DNA of 64,000 bases from Cornus controversa (lineage: Eukaryota; Streptophyta; Magnoliopsida; Cornales; Cornaceae), in NCBI GenBank assembly GCA_026545225.1, contig CM048845.1:86455033-86519032 (forward strand). Direction: 5' to 3'. A program made the translations under genes and the position numbers. The notes under the pieces are model-generated. The model ran no database searches, was not told the origin of the DNA, and was given only the letters and a program-made list of their open reading frames with translations. Positions 1-13,542 of the stretch are shown piece by piece. The stretch's first letter is position 1, and each line of letters begins with the position of its first letter.

Positions 1-202
1 ACTAATTATTGAACACTGTGTTATAGTGAATTTTTTGTCCGTACAGTAATTAGAATGCACCATATCACATATGAGTGCATGGAACAATTCAACATATATA
101 ATAAATACACATACATGACACAACAATTAAATGGAAAAAACAAAAGCAGCCTTCTTCAAAGAAACACCCTACTCATCCACATGACTGGGACATCATGCTT
201 AC

Positions 203-3200
203 CAGCGCAACCATAGCTGTCCCCGGTGCACTTCTGTCTGCAACACCATTGCTTGTTCCAGCAGCTGAACTGGAAGTACCAAATGTGCCACTTACGGCAA
301 CCTGCACAACAAATAATGCACATAAAACAAGCATGTTCCTGTTAGAACTATTAGAAGAACCTAAAGACAAGTTTTACCTTAGGAATGGTCCCAGAAGCAA
401 CTCTAGAAGCATCAAGTGCACGATTTTCGATGGAACGCATAAGCCGAACACCATTGGCATTTGCAAGTATTTTAACACCATTCTCACTTGTTGAGACAGC
501 CAGTAGCATTCCTTCCTTATTGAACCGAATGCAAGGAGAAGCCTGAAAGATATTCGAGACAAGATTGTTACTTCATATCAAAAAGTTTTTCCAGAAAGGT
601 GGCAAGAGACCCAGAAGAAACCCAATTTCATTCTTACCAGTAATCCACCCTCTGCATCAGTAGTCATCAGGAGGTTAACATTATCCATGTCCCAGAATTT
701 GATTACAAACTCATCACCGACGGCCAAGAATCGGCTTCTTGTATCAAACTGTACAATTCCATGAGACCGCTTCCCAAGACCATGGTATGTCCGTTTGACA
801 GCCCCTTCACTTTCATTCCACTCCACAAGGTGTGATTCTCCTCCATCTTTATTGGTCCCACATGAGAAAAGTCTACATGGTCCACGTATAACAAGAGAAA
901 GATGCTAAGAACATAAGAAGGAACTACATTCCCAAAAGAAACAGTAGAATACCTTATTATACCTTGTCCCATCAGCACTATAAGCCATTGTTGTGCAAGA
1001 ATGACCAGGTGCATCATAATCAACTCTTGAACCCAAATTATCATATAACCATGCCTTGATCTTCCCATCAATAGCTGTTGAAAAGATGAACTGATAGAGA
1101 AAACAAGACCTTTAATTATAAGAAAAAATTATAAAAGCAAAATGGGGAAAAGCAATGCACAAGGATCACCAAGAACACCAACCTCAAGGTGACGATCAAG
1201 TGTCACATTTCTCATATTTTACAAACAGATTATCAAGATTCTAGAACAAATAAGAATAGCATGAGGAAAAGTAAAATCTAGTAACAAAGTTTCTAGTTCC
1301 AGCACATATTTGCAACCAATTAATTATTTATAAAAATCATAAAGCTTACCAGTGATAAAAAAAGATAACTCATTGATATAAAAATGTATAGAAGTTAGTT
1401 TGGAAAAAAAAAGAGTAAAAAGTTAATAAAGAAATAAATAATGATTACTAACTTCAACTTCTTTTGGTAAACTTAATTTAGATGATGGATGAGGGCCCAT
1501 CCAAAACATTCTTACTGCATTATATATGTGCCATACACTTCGGCACAGTACTAATTCGGTCAGCCTTGGATCATTTTCCTTAACACTAAAAAGGTGAGTC
1601 AAAAAGTAGGCCCCGAACAAACAAATACCTGAATGTTTTCCTTATAATGTGGGCATACAGAATAAACAGGAGCCTCATGACCCTCAAAAGTGAACTGCTT
1701 AGAACCAGTGGCAACATCCCACACCTGCACAAGCCCAAGAATTACAATTGCAGTACATAACCTCACCATGCCATCAAAGAGAAATGCCAAAGCAAAGCAA
1801 ACCTTAATTGTCTTGTCCTCTCCACAAGTTATGAAGCTTAACTGGTTGTTTGGATGAGAGAAAGCAAGATCATTAACGTTACCAACATGAGCGTCAATCT
1901 GAAAATTCATGGAAAAGATCCAACCATCATTTTTACTGTACTGACAAAGAATTGCTATATATGGCATAAAAAATAGCCAGATATAAAATGTTTAAATGAT
2001 TTCCAAAATTTCACCACAAAACACAGACCTCTAGGTGGTTCCGTATATCCTCCCCACCATGATAGGAATATATCTGCACAATGTGCTTGGAGTACGCGAC
2101 ACCTGAATATTGGAAAAATCATAACTGATAACCATAAGCCAATTATCTTTCTAAAGAATTCATACCTTTTTCTTATTCTTATCTTCCCACTCAGGAAACA
2201 CAACTAGTGTGCTCTATTCTAGAACCCGTAAATCAAGTGCCGAAATGAAACTTCATTTAATGTCAGAAGTACTTTAATCTTGGAAGTAATTTATATATGC
2301 CAAACATCTAGAAAATGAGCATGAGAAAATATATACAAATAAATAGATAAATTCCCTAAAACATACCAAAAATGGTGCCATCAGAACTCCATATCACTCT
2401 GTTCACTGATGCAGTATATTCATTGGCCAAAGATGCCTATTTCAAATAGATAAACTAATGAATAAACAAGGCAGATAATTATAAAATGTATCTAGTGATT
2501 ATAAGAAACATGCAAGGAAAAACCAAAGTCAAAAAATATTTATGGAAAATAATTCAGACCTGCAGAGTCATTGAACGTGATCCAATGTCCCAGACCTTGA
2601 AATTTCTAGAAGCAAGCTTCTCCCTGCTACCAACCTCCCACAATGCGATATCACCAATATTCGTCCCAACTAAAATGAAGAAATAAATACAACAAAATAC
2701 AATGACTAAATTCCAACATAAAACGATTTTCTTTATAAGCTAAACTCGCTGGAACAAAGGACCCAAAGCAGAAGCAGATAGGGCAAATAGATTTCCAAAG
2801 CAGCAAGAGCTAACCAAGAAGCAGAGTTTGATGCACTGGATGGAAATCCATGCTCTTTACAGCAGAACCCTGATTCAAATTTGCAACTAGAGTCTTGGGC
2901 AAATCATCAGAAGAATATAAGATGTGGGCATGGCTCTGGCCGGGATATGCGATGGGCAAGATGTTAACAGGGAAATTGTTGACCTACAAAAATCCATGTG
3001 CAAAACAGTATTGATTAACTGTAGATAAAATAAATAAATATAAATCCAAAATCGGAAGAGTGAAGACAACAAAAAAGTATTAAAAGGTTCCCCACCAGCA
3101 AGCAACAATTCATCTTTTTATTATTCATCTTTTATTTTTTTTCAATTAAGTACAAGAAACATTCAAGTAATGGTGGTAAGCCATCAGTTCAGACCTGCCA

Positions 3201-6200
3201 AAGATCAAAACAAAATCCAAAGTTCCCTAATCCCAGAATACTGACAAATTTTAACAAATGGAAAAATGTAACCAAAAAAAAAAAAATGATTGAACTTTAA
3301 CAATAAAAAATTTCAAAACAACTCCAGCTCCCATCAAGATCTAACACATTCCAGAAGTTAAATCATTGATGATAAAAAGAAACATGTTGATTCAGTATAC
3401 AGTACCTCCTCCGATATTCCAAAAGGTTTTGATCTCTTCAGCACATGTTCAGAATCTGCAGTTTGATAGTCCATTGCCGGATTGTTAGTAGGAGGAGTCC
3501 TAGGACGCTTTAGCATAGATGCTATCACAACATATAGATACAAAAGGAATAGTGAGACTAAGATGGAAGAAAATGCTAGAACAAGAATTATAATCCAAAA
3601 CTAATCATAAATGAAAAGGAATTGGTTGTATAATGTAGAATCTGTGGGGATAAAGCTCATTATACAAAAGAAGAACGACCACAGTGCAGGTAAGGAGTGT
3701 AACCGCCATAGTTGTTAAAGGCTCAAGGCGCACTAAGGCGCTAAGGCTTGCTGGAGCCTAAGGCGCAAGGCACAAGGCAAGGCGTGGGCCTGACTGAAGT
3801 GAGGCGCAAGTTGAATTTTTTTTTTAAAATATAACATTTGTAGTGAGTGAGTGAAACAATGTAGAACAACTACAATTGAGAGCATATAAAATTTTGTAGA
3901 TGCCACGGCGTGGTTTCTCATTATGCAGACACCATAACTGCATAACTCATGTTGGAATTTTAAAATCAGAAATTTATTCCCTAAAATCATTAACTTGAGC
4001 TTTTATACAATTTTGTAAAAATAACTGTAGCAGATGTTTATTACTCCCTCCGTCCCAAATAAGTCACCCTTTTTGGGGTTCAAACCTTTTAAGGAGACCT
4101 GAATTTAAAGCATGCCTCTCATAAGAATTCCAATAGCAACCCTCCAAAATTTAAAGATTTAATTGATAATTTGGAAATGTTTTGAAAACTAAAGGATAAT
4201 TTAGGAAAGTTGCAATTTTTTACATCGAGTTTTCAAGAGGGACTCATATTTTAGGACATCATAAAAAGAAAAAGAAACACTTATTTTAGGACGTAGGGAG
4301 TAAAAATAACTTCATCTATCCAGCGTGGTCAATCACACACACATAAAAAAATAAAAAATAAACTAAGTTGTATGCTACTTATCTTGTATTCATCTGTGCC
4401 CCCAATTTCACAGTTTCAAATATTTATTAATATATTTATTTAGCTCATAGGTAAAGGCTTCAAGTAGTTCATTAACGAAAAAAAAAGTACAACAATTTTC
4501 CATTAATCTACATGTTGCATCATTATCCTGATTGTTCTTTTATTTGCATTTCTGGGCAACCATTGTCATTGATCTGCATAAACTGAGAGTTCTTCATTTA
4601 TAAATTCAAAGGAGACAGTGTCAAACTTCAGAGAAAAGGTCAAGAATGCCTTTAATGGAATAAATACAATGTCAACTCTTCTCTTTTAAGGGATGATCTG
4701 AAACAACTGAACTTAGTGGGCCAGGATTTAACTGTTAATTCGTTTTCCCCCAAATTAAGTCCCACGCAAGATTGATTTAAGTCAAACTGAGTTAACTTGG
4801 TGAACCAACTGCACAAGCTAACATTGCCAAGCATTTCATCAGCCTACCACCACCACCATTGCCACCATCGACCAAACCCACATCCATTCCTAAATTGGTC
4901 TGAGTAAGGAAAATGAACCAGATTGATGGGCTGAGTTGTCAATTAGGATAAGGTTTTAATGAGAAAGGATTTACTCTGGTATTGAAGAACGCTTTGAGAA
5001 AGGTGGCGAAGGCAAGAGGGAAGGTGGTTTGAGTTTGAATTTGACACTAAATCTGTGGGTAGCTGGAGCTGTGATTAGGTTTATCTTAATGAAAGGCTAG
5101 AGAGAGAATTAGAGAGTGAAACAGGAAGAAAAAAGTGGAGAGAGAAGGAAATAATGGAGGAATAGAGAGATGGTTGGAGTTGGGAAACAACCATGAATAG
5201 AGATGAAAAGTGAAGAGATGATAGAGGATTTGTTTAAAGGAAAAGTAGAGATATTTTGGGTGATGAAATGGTGCATGAGGTGTGGTCACTCGGTGTGAAT
5301 AGGAGTGGTTAGACAGATATATGTGATGGAGGTCAGCTAGGAGGTTCAATGATGGTCTTGTTTTAACAGTGTTGGTGGGTTGGAGGGGTTCTAATGGTGG
5401 TAGTGATCCGGCATGGAAGTGATGTGCTGCATGGTGTTTTTGAGTGGCAGTTAGCGGTGGCTGTGATGTGCTTTCAGTAATGGCGAAGAATTGTGGTTGA
5501 AGGTGGTGTTGGAAATTGGGTAGCAATGGATTTTCCAAGATCGGAATTTGATGAGCTGAAAGTGGAGTTTTTTAATGAAAAATGTGTGTGCGCGCGCGGG
5601 GGGGGAGAGAGAGAGAGTCCACCCACTCTGGTGCGAATCTACATCAAATACATTTCTTATTAGAGAAAATGTAAGATAATTAAGGGGTGTAAAATATTTT
5701 TCATATTGCTATTGACATCCATCAGCCTACAGGTTTGGAACAGGAGAAAGAGGAAGACAACCAATAGATGAGAAGGCTTGCAAGCACTGAGGAGATGAGC
5801 TGCATTCATAGTGCAATAGCAAAATCCTCATAGGAGGTTCCTGTAATTCCTGAATACTTCAAGAGAGATAAGTTTACTTTATCCTATATTTTAATTACGT
5901 CCTTAAACAAGATTACAAACTCTGTTTTCTACAATAGAAGTTGTGGAACCCAGTGAAAAATAAATAAAAAATCTTCATAACCATTGTGTACGTATCTACT
6001 TCAATATTGACACCATTCACCTTGCTTTATGCACCCTTTCTTACAATGTGCCCTTGTCTAGACTATTTTTAGTGTTTGAATTGCAAGGTTCTACATTCTT
6101 TATAGCTCAAAATACTACTATATTTGTTAATTATTTCATTGCTATGGCAATAGTTATATAGTAATAATAATTCTAGCAAGGAGTATGAATACTGCCCTTT

Positions 6201-9200
6201 TTCTTCTTTATCAAAAAATCTTACTCAATCTAGAATCAAAGGGAAGAAAATATTTGTAAACCCTTAAAAATCACAGGTTACAAATCACTTCTAAAATGAA
6301 AAGTGTCTTTTGAATTAATTTTTTTATTTAATAGCACAATAGCAGATAATAAGCAATTTATTTATATCCAATATTACTTTTCGTGGCCTTCAAATGTTTT
6401 ATATATGACCAAACCATCTCAAAGTCATTTTGCATTTGATTCTATACTAGTCTAATTACAAGAAATAAATAAATCAATGACACTCATTTCAGTACTAACG
6501 ATACCTGTATTATTGGGAACAGTTAAAGATATTGGGCCAGCACTAACAGGTTGGTGTGGCAGAGATGGATTAGCCATCCATCCTCCAAGAGATGTTGTAA
6601 GAGGTGCTGGTGCAGGCTGAAACTGCTATAAAAAAATAGAAGTAAAATAAAATGAAAAAGAATAACCAAATCCAGATTCCTGCTATGACAAACATAATGC
6701 CTCTCTTTTTCATTTTCACTTACACCATGAGCAGTAAGCGGCGGGAAACCAGCTACTTTAGACACGGAACCCATTAAGTGATTAGTGACAGGGGATGGAG
6801 CCCGAGCACCATTTGGTTGCCCACAAGTATGGTCCACAAAGAGGGTTTTTATGTCAGGGTTAGGCTTTGGATTCTTGCAAAGCTGGTGCTGCCAATTCAA
6901 GCTGCAACCCAAAGAACAACAAAACAAAATGATCTTAGATGGCAATAAGAGAACTCAACATTTTAATTTAATAAAAAATATAAGCAAAGCAAATGGATTA
7001 ATATATCGTTCCAATAACCTCTGATTAATTAACGTGCGTAGCCTTGAGTTCTTTAACGTAGGAAATTGAAGCTTTTCACGGAAGAGTGGATTTGCCTCGA
7101 TCAATTTTTTAAGCTCAACAAGCATTATGGCCCTTGCTGACTTTGTATCTCCATATTTTGAAAGCTGCTCATTCTCCCTGAGATCATAAATTTTCCATTA
7201 GATGACACATAAATAGAACACCGTATCCCCTGACCACAGAGTCAACTACAAACCCTTCTAGATCCAGCTCTTGTACATGAAATTTAATCTATACAAGCAT
7301 TCTGATTCAACTTATGGTCCTAACATATGGAAGATGCATAGAAATAGTGTAATCTAACTTTTATTCTTTTCACTTAGGACTTGGGAGTGTAGCAACCCTC
7401 AATATTCTTAGTAAGAAATCCTTGTACATAAAAGAATCGCCACAAGGGCAGACCTCTAATAGGGTTTGTCTAGCGTTAGGAAGGGGGCAAGGGCAAACTA
7501 AATTTTATACAAGGATCTGTACCAAATTTCTATTGAACTGTATGTTAAGAAAGAAAATTACAAGACAGGCCCCCTAACAGCACTATGCTTCCTCTTTCAT
7601 GGTAGAACATTTAACAACCAACCCAAATGGTTACTCTTCTCTTTAGTCTGTCCTCTCATTCCAACTTTTCAGCAAAATTTAATGAGAATATTTCATAAAA
7701 AAGGCACAACTGCCAAGTTTGGTGTCACGAGTACACTCCACCAAAATCAGTATTTAACTCTACCCATAGGATGAAAGAAAATATTATTAACTAGAACAGA
7801 ACCAAACAGTTGAGAGAAAAAAGAGGGGTGGACTAATTCCAAACCAAAACTACGTCTTCTCTCTCTCTCTCTTCTTTTTTGGGGAAGGACAGATGATTTT
7901 GGGGGCTTGGTGCAGACCAATCTTCCACTATTAGCACAAATAGACTGCCCCCAATCTTAAATCCACATTCACAGCTCAAGTGTCCAGACTTTTACCTTTG
8001 CACCAAGTAGCAACCCAAGTTACATTTCTATCCCACACAAATTTTCCCCAAGGATGTATTGTTGCCACTTGATTCAAACTACATTCCCACTTCTATGAGC
8101 TCTAGTTTTCATTTCCATTTCTTTATCGTGCAGTCCACTGAACTCCCATAATGGAAATAGTAGTCTTTCCCTATAAAAAATAAAAACTTTAATGGTTTAA
8201 AGAGTTCAACAAAATTAATTCATACCATGACATCTAAGAAGTAAGAAGACTTCTAAGGAGGAGCCTTGTATTTCTCAAACACTTGGGACACGTGTCAGAC
8301 ACATTTCAGACATGTCCATATTTTATAGCTTCAAAATAAAATCCTTAATTTTGAACACATGACAGACTCTTCTTAGGCACTAGACAACATGTGACTGATG
8401 AACTTTGGATATCGGATGATTTTCTTTTAATATGTAGTTGGGAAAAGGCATTGTTTGTTGTTGTATGGAAAAAGGAAATAATAACCGTATAGAAAATCAA
8501 ATTAAGAGTTATATAATAATTTAGACAGATTTACCATAAAACAGAAGATGTATATAGGTTTACTTGAAGGAGTAGGCATAGGAGTCAATGAGGAGCCATC
8601 AGATAGTATGCACATATACTATCCATGTACATACATAAATGCTCACATTCAGATTTATGTCTTCTACTTCTTATGACTTTCTCTATATGACAAGGGTGAT
8701 TGTGATTAAATAATTTAAAAGCAATAAATTCCATATAGTTGAAGTGTTAGATATAGTTGTCACGAAGTAATATTAGTAATATATAACACAATTAATGTAC
8801 AAATATATATATTCGTTGTTGCATCATCACCACAACAATGTCCAAATATTTTTAAGATTTGTTGGGTAGGCATGTCTAATTCATGTCCATTCTTGTATTC
8901 ATGGTCATGTTTCTTAATCTGCCAACTAATTGCCTACCTAAAAGAACAAGGTAGAATATAAAATCTTAAATTATACAAACTGTAACCAGAATATGTTACC
9001 ATCCGCAAAAATATGATATAAATTTGTAAAGACTAATCTGAAACATATCTTCATTTCGTAAATTAAGTTTAAAGATTTGACATATCACAATTATTTTTAA
9101 TGCTTTCATGTATGGCAGAGCAGCCTAAAAAGCATGGACAGGACACAATACGACACGGATATGCCGACACGTCAAATTTTTAAAAAGTATGACACAGACA

Positions 9201-11330
9201 AGGCTAATATAGATATAGATTTTCATTAATATATCTATTGAATAAGCCAATTATAGAACTTTAATTAATTTATTATTTCTATACTAAAGTAGAAAGGAAT
9301 TGAACACTTCTTGATGTCGAATTCTAAAAACCAGCGAGAATGGCACGACGAAAGTATCATGGTAGAACTTTGTGGTAAAAGTTAGCCATTGCCTGATTTC
9401 GTTTAATGCAGAGTGGTTAATGGGGACAGCCTGTAAATTCGTTGGCAATATCTTCCAGTTCTTCCTCAAAGTTCAGATACTTATGAGGTTAGAAAATACT
9501 ATGTTATTCTCTCCCGCGGGAAAAGGAGCCTTTTCCTAATGGAAGGACCAGACCAGAAGGTCGATTTGACTTGAATCCTGGACCGCAAAAAAACAAACGG
9601 GCTTCACAATATGAAGAGAGAAATAAGGATCGAAGTTTAGACTGTGAACCGGGTGCAGGAAATGTTCAGGTGATGCCAGCAAAAAAGTAAAAAAAAAAAG
9701 GCACAGCACCAGAAAAGATCTCTTGATTCCTCACAGCCGTCCTTGAATTTTATGGATTGATCCACCATTGCATATGAACTTCTAATCAGTGGGTTCCATC
9801 ATATGAGAGATCTTCCCTGAATTTTTGTTCATTACATTCTCTGACATGTGTTTAGTGTCAATTTTTTAAATAAAACGAGGTTGGACACTTTGATGCATAT
9901 TCGTAATGTTGTTTCTAGGACTGTCATGTGTCTGTTTAGACAAGACGAAGGTTGCTCCATTGTGACTCGAAAGTCACGGGTTCGAATCAAGAAAACAATC
10001 TCTTCGCATGCGAAGGTAAGGTTGCATACATTTGACCTTCCCCAAACCCCGCAATGGCGGGAGTCTCGTGCACTGAGCTACCCTTTTAGTGTAAAATGTA
10101 TCGGTCAAGTGTCCGGAATGTGTTGACAAGCGTCTTGTGTCAGCCAAATGTTCAAGATGTGTCGGTCAAGTGTCCAAAATAATAAATAAAAAAATTTAAA
10201 TTATGTACGCGGCCATGAAGTGTCGGATACATGTCCACAAAGTGTTGGTGTCCGACACGGACACAACACACAATCGTACAAGTGTCCATGCTTCTTAGGC
10301 AGGGCCTTTGTGTACACACACACACATATATGCATTGAAACCCGACAGATCATATCATTTATGAAAAATGTGTTAGTGCACATAGAACCCAAAAAAGTGG
10401 AAACCCTGAGCATTATGCTATTCTAAATTCAATTAATTAAAGGTGCCCTAATGTAAGCAGAAATGTGTTCATATCTCATGTTTCCAACCATCCAACTGAA
10501 AAATCTAAATGAGTCAGACCCCATCCCCCAAACTTGAGCTTGTGGACTGCATGATGCAACAATGTATACACGCATTCAAAGAAACAACATATATGCAGCA
10601 CATTTCCTATTTGAGTACCTTATTAGTTCACATATCATTAATCATAAAACTCATTTTGACCCAAAGCATACAGCAGCATCATCATCATTATCAACAACAA
10701 CAACAACAACAGTTCACCCAAAAATATTCATCATACCTAAAATTTCCCAGGGTCAGGAGGAGTGTTATTTCCTTGAAAAGGTCTTCATTGAAAGTGGAGA
10801 AAACTCTTAAGTCCTTCACAAGAATCTCCACGGCCTTAGCATTATCGCGCCTGTGAAAACAAACCCAATAATACAAAGTAAATAATACCATAAAAATTAA
10901 AAAATAAAAACGTTAGCTCGCATCAAACAAGTCTGTCCCAAAATTTTATCATGCGGCCACTTACTTGTCTAATGCTTCGAGGTATTTCTGCTTTCGGATC
11001 TCGAAGAATATCTTCATCGAATATCTGTTATCTTCCACCTTCGTAAACCCAGATAAGTACTTTTCCACCTCGTCCCATTCCCCATTAGTAACAGCGTCCT
11101 CAAAGTACCTCATATTGAAGAAAAACCCTGATTCTTTTTCCAACCTTCAATTCACAAACATACAAAATTAACAACAGAAAACCCAAAACACAGCCCAAAA
11201 AAATAGCATTCGGTTACACACAGAAAAACAAAAATATATAAACCCCTCACCTGTGAACTGTGTCTTTGAATTTCTCCTCATCTAAGAACTGAAGTATGAG
11301 AAAAACTAGTTCTCTGCTCAGCGAAGACAT
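203..11330 (-). CDS. TPR4: TOPLESS-related corepressor, TPR4-like (5' part of gene)
   Basis: Groucho/TUP1-type corepressor that is recruited by EAR-motif proteins (for example Aux/IAA and WUS-type factors) and silences chromatin in the nucleus. Exons, 5' to 3' on the minus strand: 11330-11251, 11144-10965, 10850-10737, 7177-7019, 6901-6724, 6625-6505, 3521-3406, 2983-2815, 2669-2560, 2436-2367, 2102-2029, 1898-1803, 1724-1629, 1090-963, 872-638, 542-378, 301-203. All have GT/AG borders and phases join without a break into 730 codons. Residues about 4-92 are the LisH and CTLH domains (SSLSRELVFLILQFLDEEKF, then the ESGFFFNMRYFED stretch); a proline-rich linker follows, then WD40 repeats from about residue 350 (IDAHVGNVNDLAFSHPN, FEGHEAPVYSVCPHYKEN, WNESEGAVKRTYHGLGKRS). 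TPR4-type signatures are TNHLMGSVSKV, MDYQTADSEHVLKR and the linker GTFGTSSSAAGTSNGVADR. About 400 C-terminal residues (second propeller) lie beyond position 1. No disabling change was seen, so it looks functional. The main alternative is another TPR paralogue (TPR1 type). Confidence 0.95.
3716..3810. repeat. Degenerate AAGGCGC short-unit repeat
   Basis: About ten imperfect copies of AAGGCGC or AAGGCAC occur within 95 bp (for example around 3722-3745 and 3758-3785). The unit reads like a degenerated tandem repeat or a transposon end. No matching second end was found nearby, so the element type is unresolved. Confidence 0.4.
4042..4302. mobile_element. Stowaway-type (Tc1/Mariner) MITE
   Basis: The left end reads TA-CTCCCTCCGTCCCAAATAAG and the right end CTTATTTTAGGACGTAGGGAG-TA. 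These are the standard Stowaway terminal inverted repeats, flanked on both sides by the TA target dinucleotide. The element is about 257 bp, has no coding capacity and lies in a TPR4 intron. The right TIR has lost part of the CGGAGGGAG consensus, so the insertion is not recent. Confidence 0.9.
9125..10298. mobile_element. GACAC-rich TIR element, copy A
   Basis: The left end CTAAAAAGCATGGACAGGAC mirrors the right end GTGTCCATGCTTCTTAG. Both ends continue into sequence dense in GACACGG/CCGTGTC words, as in copies B (24663-25489) and C (37615-38477). The 8-bp flanks (agagcagc and gcagggcc) resemble each other only weakly. An Au-like SINE lies inside it. No transposase coding was recognised, so it is a non-autonomous element. 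Confidence 0.65.
9943..10091 (+). mobile_element. Au-like SINE, copy 1
   Basis: A tRNA-derived head carries a box-B-like GGGTTCGAATC at about 9979-9989. The family-typical body follows: CTCTTCGCATGCGAAGGTAA, then CCCCGCAATGGCGGGAG and GTGCACTGAGCTACCCTTTT. This order matches the plant Au SINE. The copy is embedded in GACAC element A. A second copy is at about 41848-41990. Confidence 0.75.
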
Positions 11331-11650
11331 CTTCGTCTAATTGACACAACCGAAGAGTCCAAAACCACACAGATCGACCAAATTTGAGTAATCAGCAACT
11401 TCAAAACACAACAGAATCAGATCAAATTAGGGTTTCGTCAATCGATTTATCAAATTCCTCTCAAACAATCAAATCAAGAAAAAGGAAAAAGAAAAGATTA
11501 TACAGCTATACATAACATATATGCGTGTCCAGCAATTAATTGAAGAGATCTTCGACATGTATACCTTCGACTGACTTGTAGAGAGAAATTAGAGAGAGAA
11601 AAGTACAGATCGGAGGCCAAGATATGCAGAAAGCGTGAACAACGAAGAAG
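11331..11650 (-). promoter_or_regulatory. 5' UTR with probable leader intron, and start context of TPR4
   Basis: Upstream of the TPR4 ATG, a donor-like site at 11565/11564 (minus strand GAAG|gtatac) and an acceptor-like site at 11338/11337 (attag|ACGAAG) suggest a leader intron of about 227 bp just before the start codon. The preceding leader and promoter (11590-11745, plus strand) are very CT/GA rich, with runs of CTCTCT around 11692-11741, which is common in plant core promoters and leaders. The transcription start was not located. Confidence 0.45.
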
Positions 11651-12245
11651 ACGGAAGGGTCGTTTTTATGAGTGCGTCTCTCTCTTTTCTACTTTTTCTC
11701 TCTTTCTACTTTTTTTCTCTCTCTACTTCTCTCTCTCTCTCTAAAAATAGTGGAAGAGTGGAGAGGATACCCAAACAGTGTGAGACGTCAATTTATAGCT
11801 TTCAAACCTACTAATTAAATACTCATTTATCGGGAAATCATTAAACCTACGCGCCATTAAGAGCGTGTTATATTGTTTAACTCAGAATTAATGTACGTGT
11901 TGGAGAAATTAAGATGTTCAGTACGTGACATGAAAAAAAAGATGCCACGTGGAAAGTATTGATTTGTAGCTTTTGGCCGCGAGTGGGCCTTGTCTTTCGT
12001 GGAAAGTACTCCATGGGAGTTTGTAAGGAAAAGGCAGTGATAAGCTCAGTGACCTATATGATAAGCAGCGGTTTTGGGAAAGTGATTGATTAATTCTTAT
12101 CATATATAAAGTAGATGTCATATATAAGCAAGGTGACTTATCTCCGACAAGATTCGCCCATAATACTTCGAGGAGAAGCAACTGCAGCCTTTGTTCAATA
12201 AAAACTTAGGGTGGGGAGGAGTACCTAACTTCATTTGGCCTTTCG

Positions 12246-12280
<35 letters not shown>
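11651..12280. other. Intergenic, promoter side of TPR4
   Basis: Contains the CT-rich TPR4 upstream region up to about 11745, then ordinary AT-rich sequence, ending in an (AT)n microsatellite at 12249-12280 that is the target of the next transposon. An 87-codon minus-strand frame at 11918-12181 has no recognised domain and is not called. Confidence 0.5.
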
Positions 12281-12282
<2 letters not shown>

Positions 12283-13152
12283 GAGTTAATATTGGCACTC
12301 CACCAATATCCTTTGATACTCCACTCTTATATTTTTGTAAAGTAAAATTACAAAAGTAGTTTTATGTTATACCATTTATTACCACCCAAATATTATAGTT
12401 TAGATATTTTTCAATTAAAACTTGTTGATTGTTCTTGAGAGGGAAATATCATATTAATTTTTTTATTTTTATCTTTTGAAATTTTGGTGTAAAGGCTCCT
12501 TAGTTAAATTAAGACAACTACAATTGAAAAAATATTTCATAGAGTCATGTTTTCCTCTTTTCATCTTTTAATTTCTAAAAGTTCTCTATTAAAATGAAAA
12601 AGATTTCCGTAGTTTTCTTAAAGAACTATATATCATAATTTTTATTCAAGTGAAATTAAACTTTCTTTTGATTTTAAATATAATTAATGTTTTTTCAAAT
12701 AGGTTTTATTCATTGATATAATGTTTGTTTCCAACTCAAATACATTTTTAATATTTCTCTAGGTAATCTATTATTAACAACTTCTTCCCAACTTATCTAA
12801 TCATGTAACTTTTATTATCTGAATCACATATATTCGATTGATACTCCCTAAATCATTATATTGAATCCTAAACTTTTTTACTTCTAAAATAAATATTGAT
12901 AAATTGATTCAACATGAAAAAATAATAATTTTAAAATCAACTAAGAAGTATTTTCACACCAAAAAAGAATTTGGGAGAGAAGTTGCAATTTGGAGTTAAA
13001 GAATTCTAATATTATCAAATAAGGACAATTAGGGTATTAAAAATATAAGAATCAAATATTGTATACTAGAAGGACACCTTTGTAATTATACTTTACAAAA
13101 AGGTGGAAATGGAGTATCAGAGGATATTGGTGGAGTGCCAATATCAGCTCCC
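12281..13152. mobile_element. Long-TIR element inserted in a TA microsatellite
   Basis: The left end GGGAGTTAATATTGGCACTC and the right end GAGTGCCAATATCAGCTCCC are inverted copies. The similarity continues inward for roughly 80 bp through TCCACCAATATCC, GATACTCCA and TTTTTGTAAAGTA. The 872-bp interior is AT-rich and non-coding. TA repeats flank both sides, so the target duplication cannot be measured. TIRs of this length suggest a Mutator-like non-autonomous element. Confidence 0.8.
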
Positions 13153-13542
13153 TATATATATATATATTAAAGGCAATGAATTACCTCACAATTGCCATAC
13201 AAGTGAGTGTTAACTGTTAACAATTGCAATTGTTGAAGATCGTTTCACATAGAACGAGATTACCTCACAATTTCCTTTTAATTCTTCTTTAGTTGGAATC
13301 AAAACTCTCAGAATTTGGTAGTCCAGAACCATAATACTAAAACTCTTATTTTAATTAATAAATATTTTTAAATAACTTTTATTGTTTCTCAAGAGTTATC
13401 TCAAGATCAAACAACTATTATTACATAACCTTTGTCGATTCTCAAAGAGTCAGGACAACTTTTTTTTATTGTTGAATTATCTTAAAATAAATCATCTCTC
13501 TAATTAAATTAACTTAATTTATTTTAAAAGTGACATTTTATT

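Larger units (their letters stand above)
3522..6504 (-). other. Long TPR4 intron (2.98 kb)
   Basis: Intron between exons 6 and 7. It holds a Stowaway MITE (4042-4302), an AAGGCGC-rich short repeat (about 3716-3810) and a purine-rich stretch (about 5090-5640) ending in a CGCG/G-run/GA microsatellite at 5589-5617. A minus-strand open frame of 150 codons at 5086-5538 falls in the purine-rich stretch and is rich in His, Pro, Ser, Leu and Phe; it has no recognised domain. The rest is AT-rich intronic DNA with nothing recognised. Confidence 0.8.
7178..10736 (-). other. Long TPR4 intron (3.56 kb)
   Basis: Intron between exons 3 and 4. Its upstream third is a GACAC-rich TIR element (9125-10298) carrying a SINE; a more degenerate stretch with the same GACACGTGTC and GACATGTCC motifs lies at about 8265-8920. 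A CAT/CAA microsatellite (about 10676-10713) sits next to the 5' splice site. Positions 7200-8240 are unremarkable AT-rich sequence with no recognised feature. Confidence 0.8.

Noticed and set aside
9979..9989. Possible tRNA gene from the GGTTCGAATC box
   Set aside because: No cloverleaf can be formed and the sequence continues into a SINE body.
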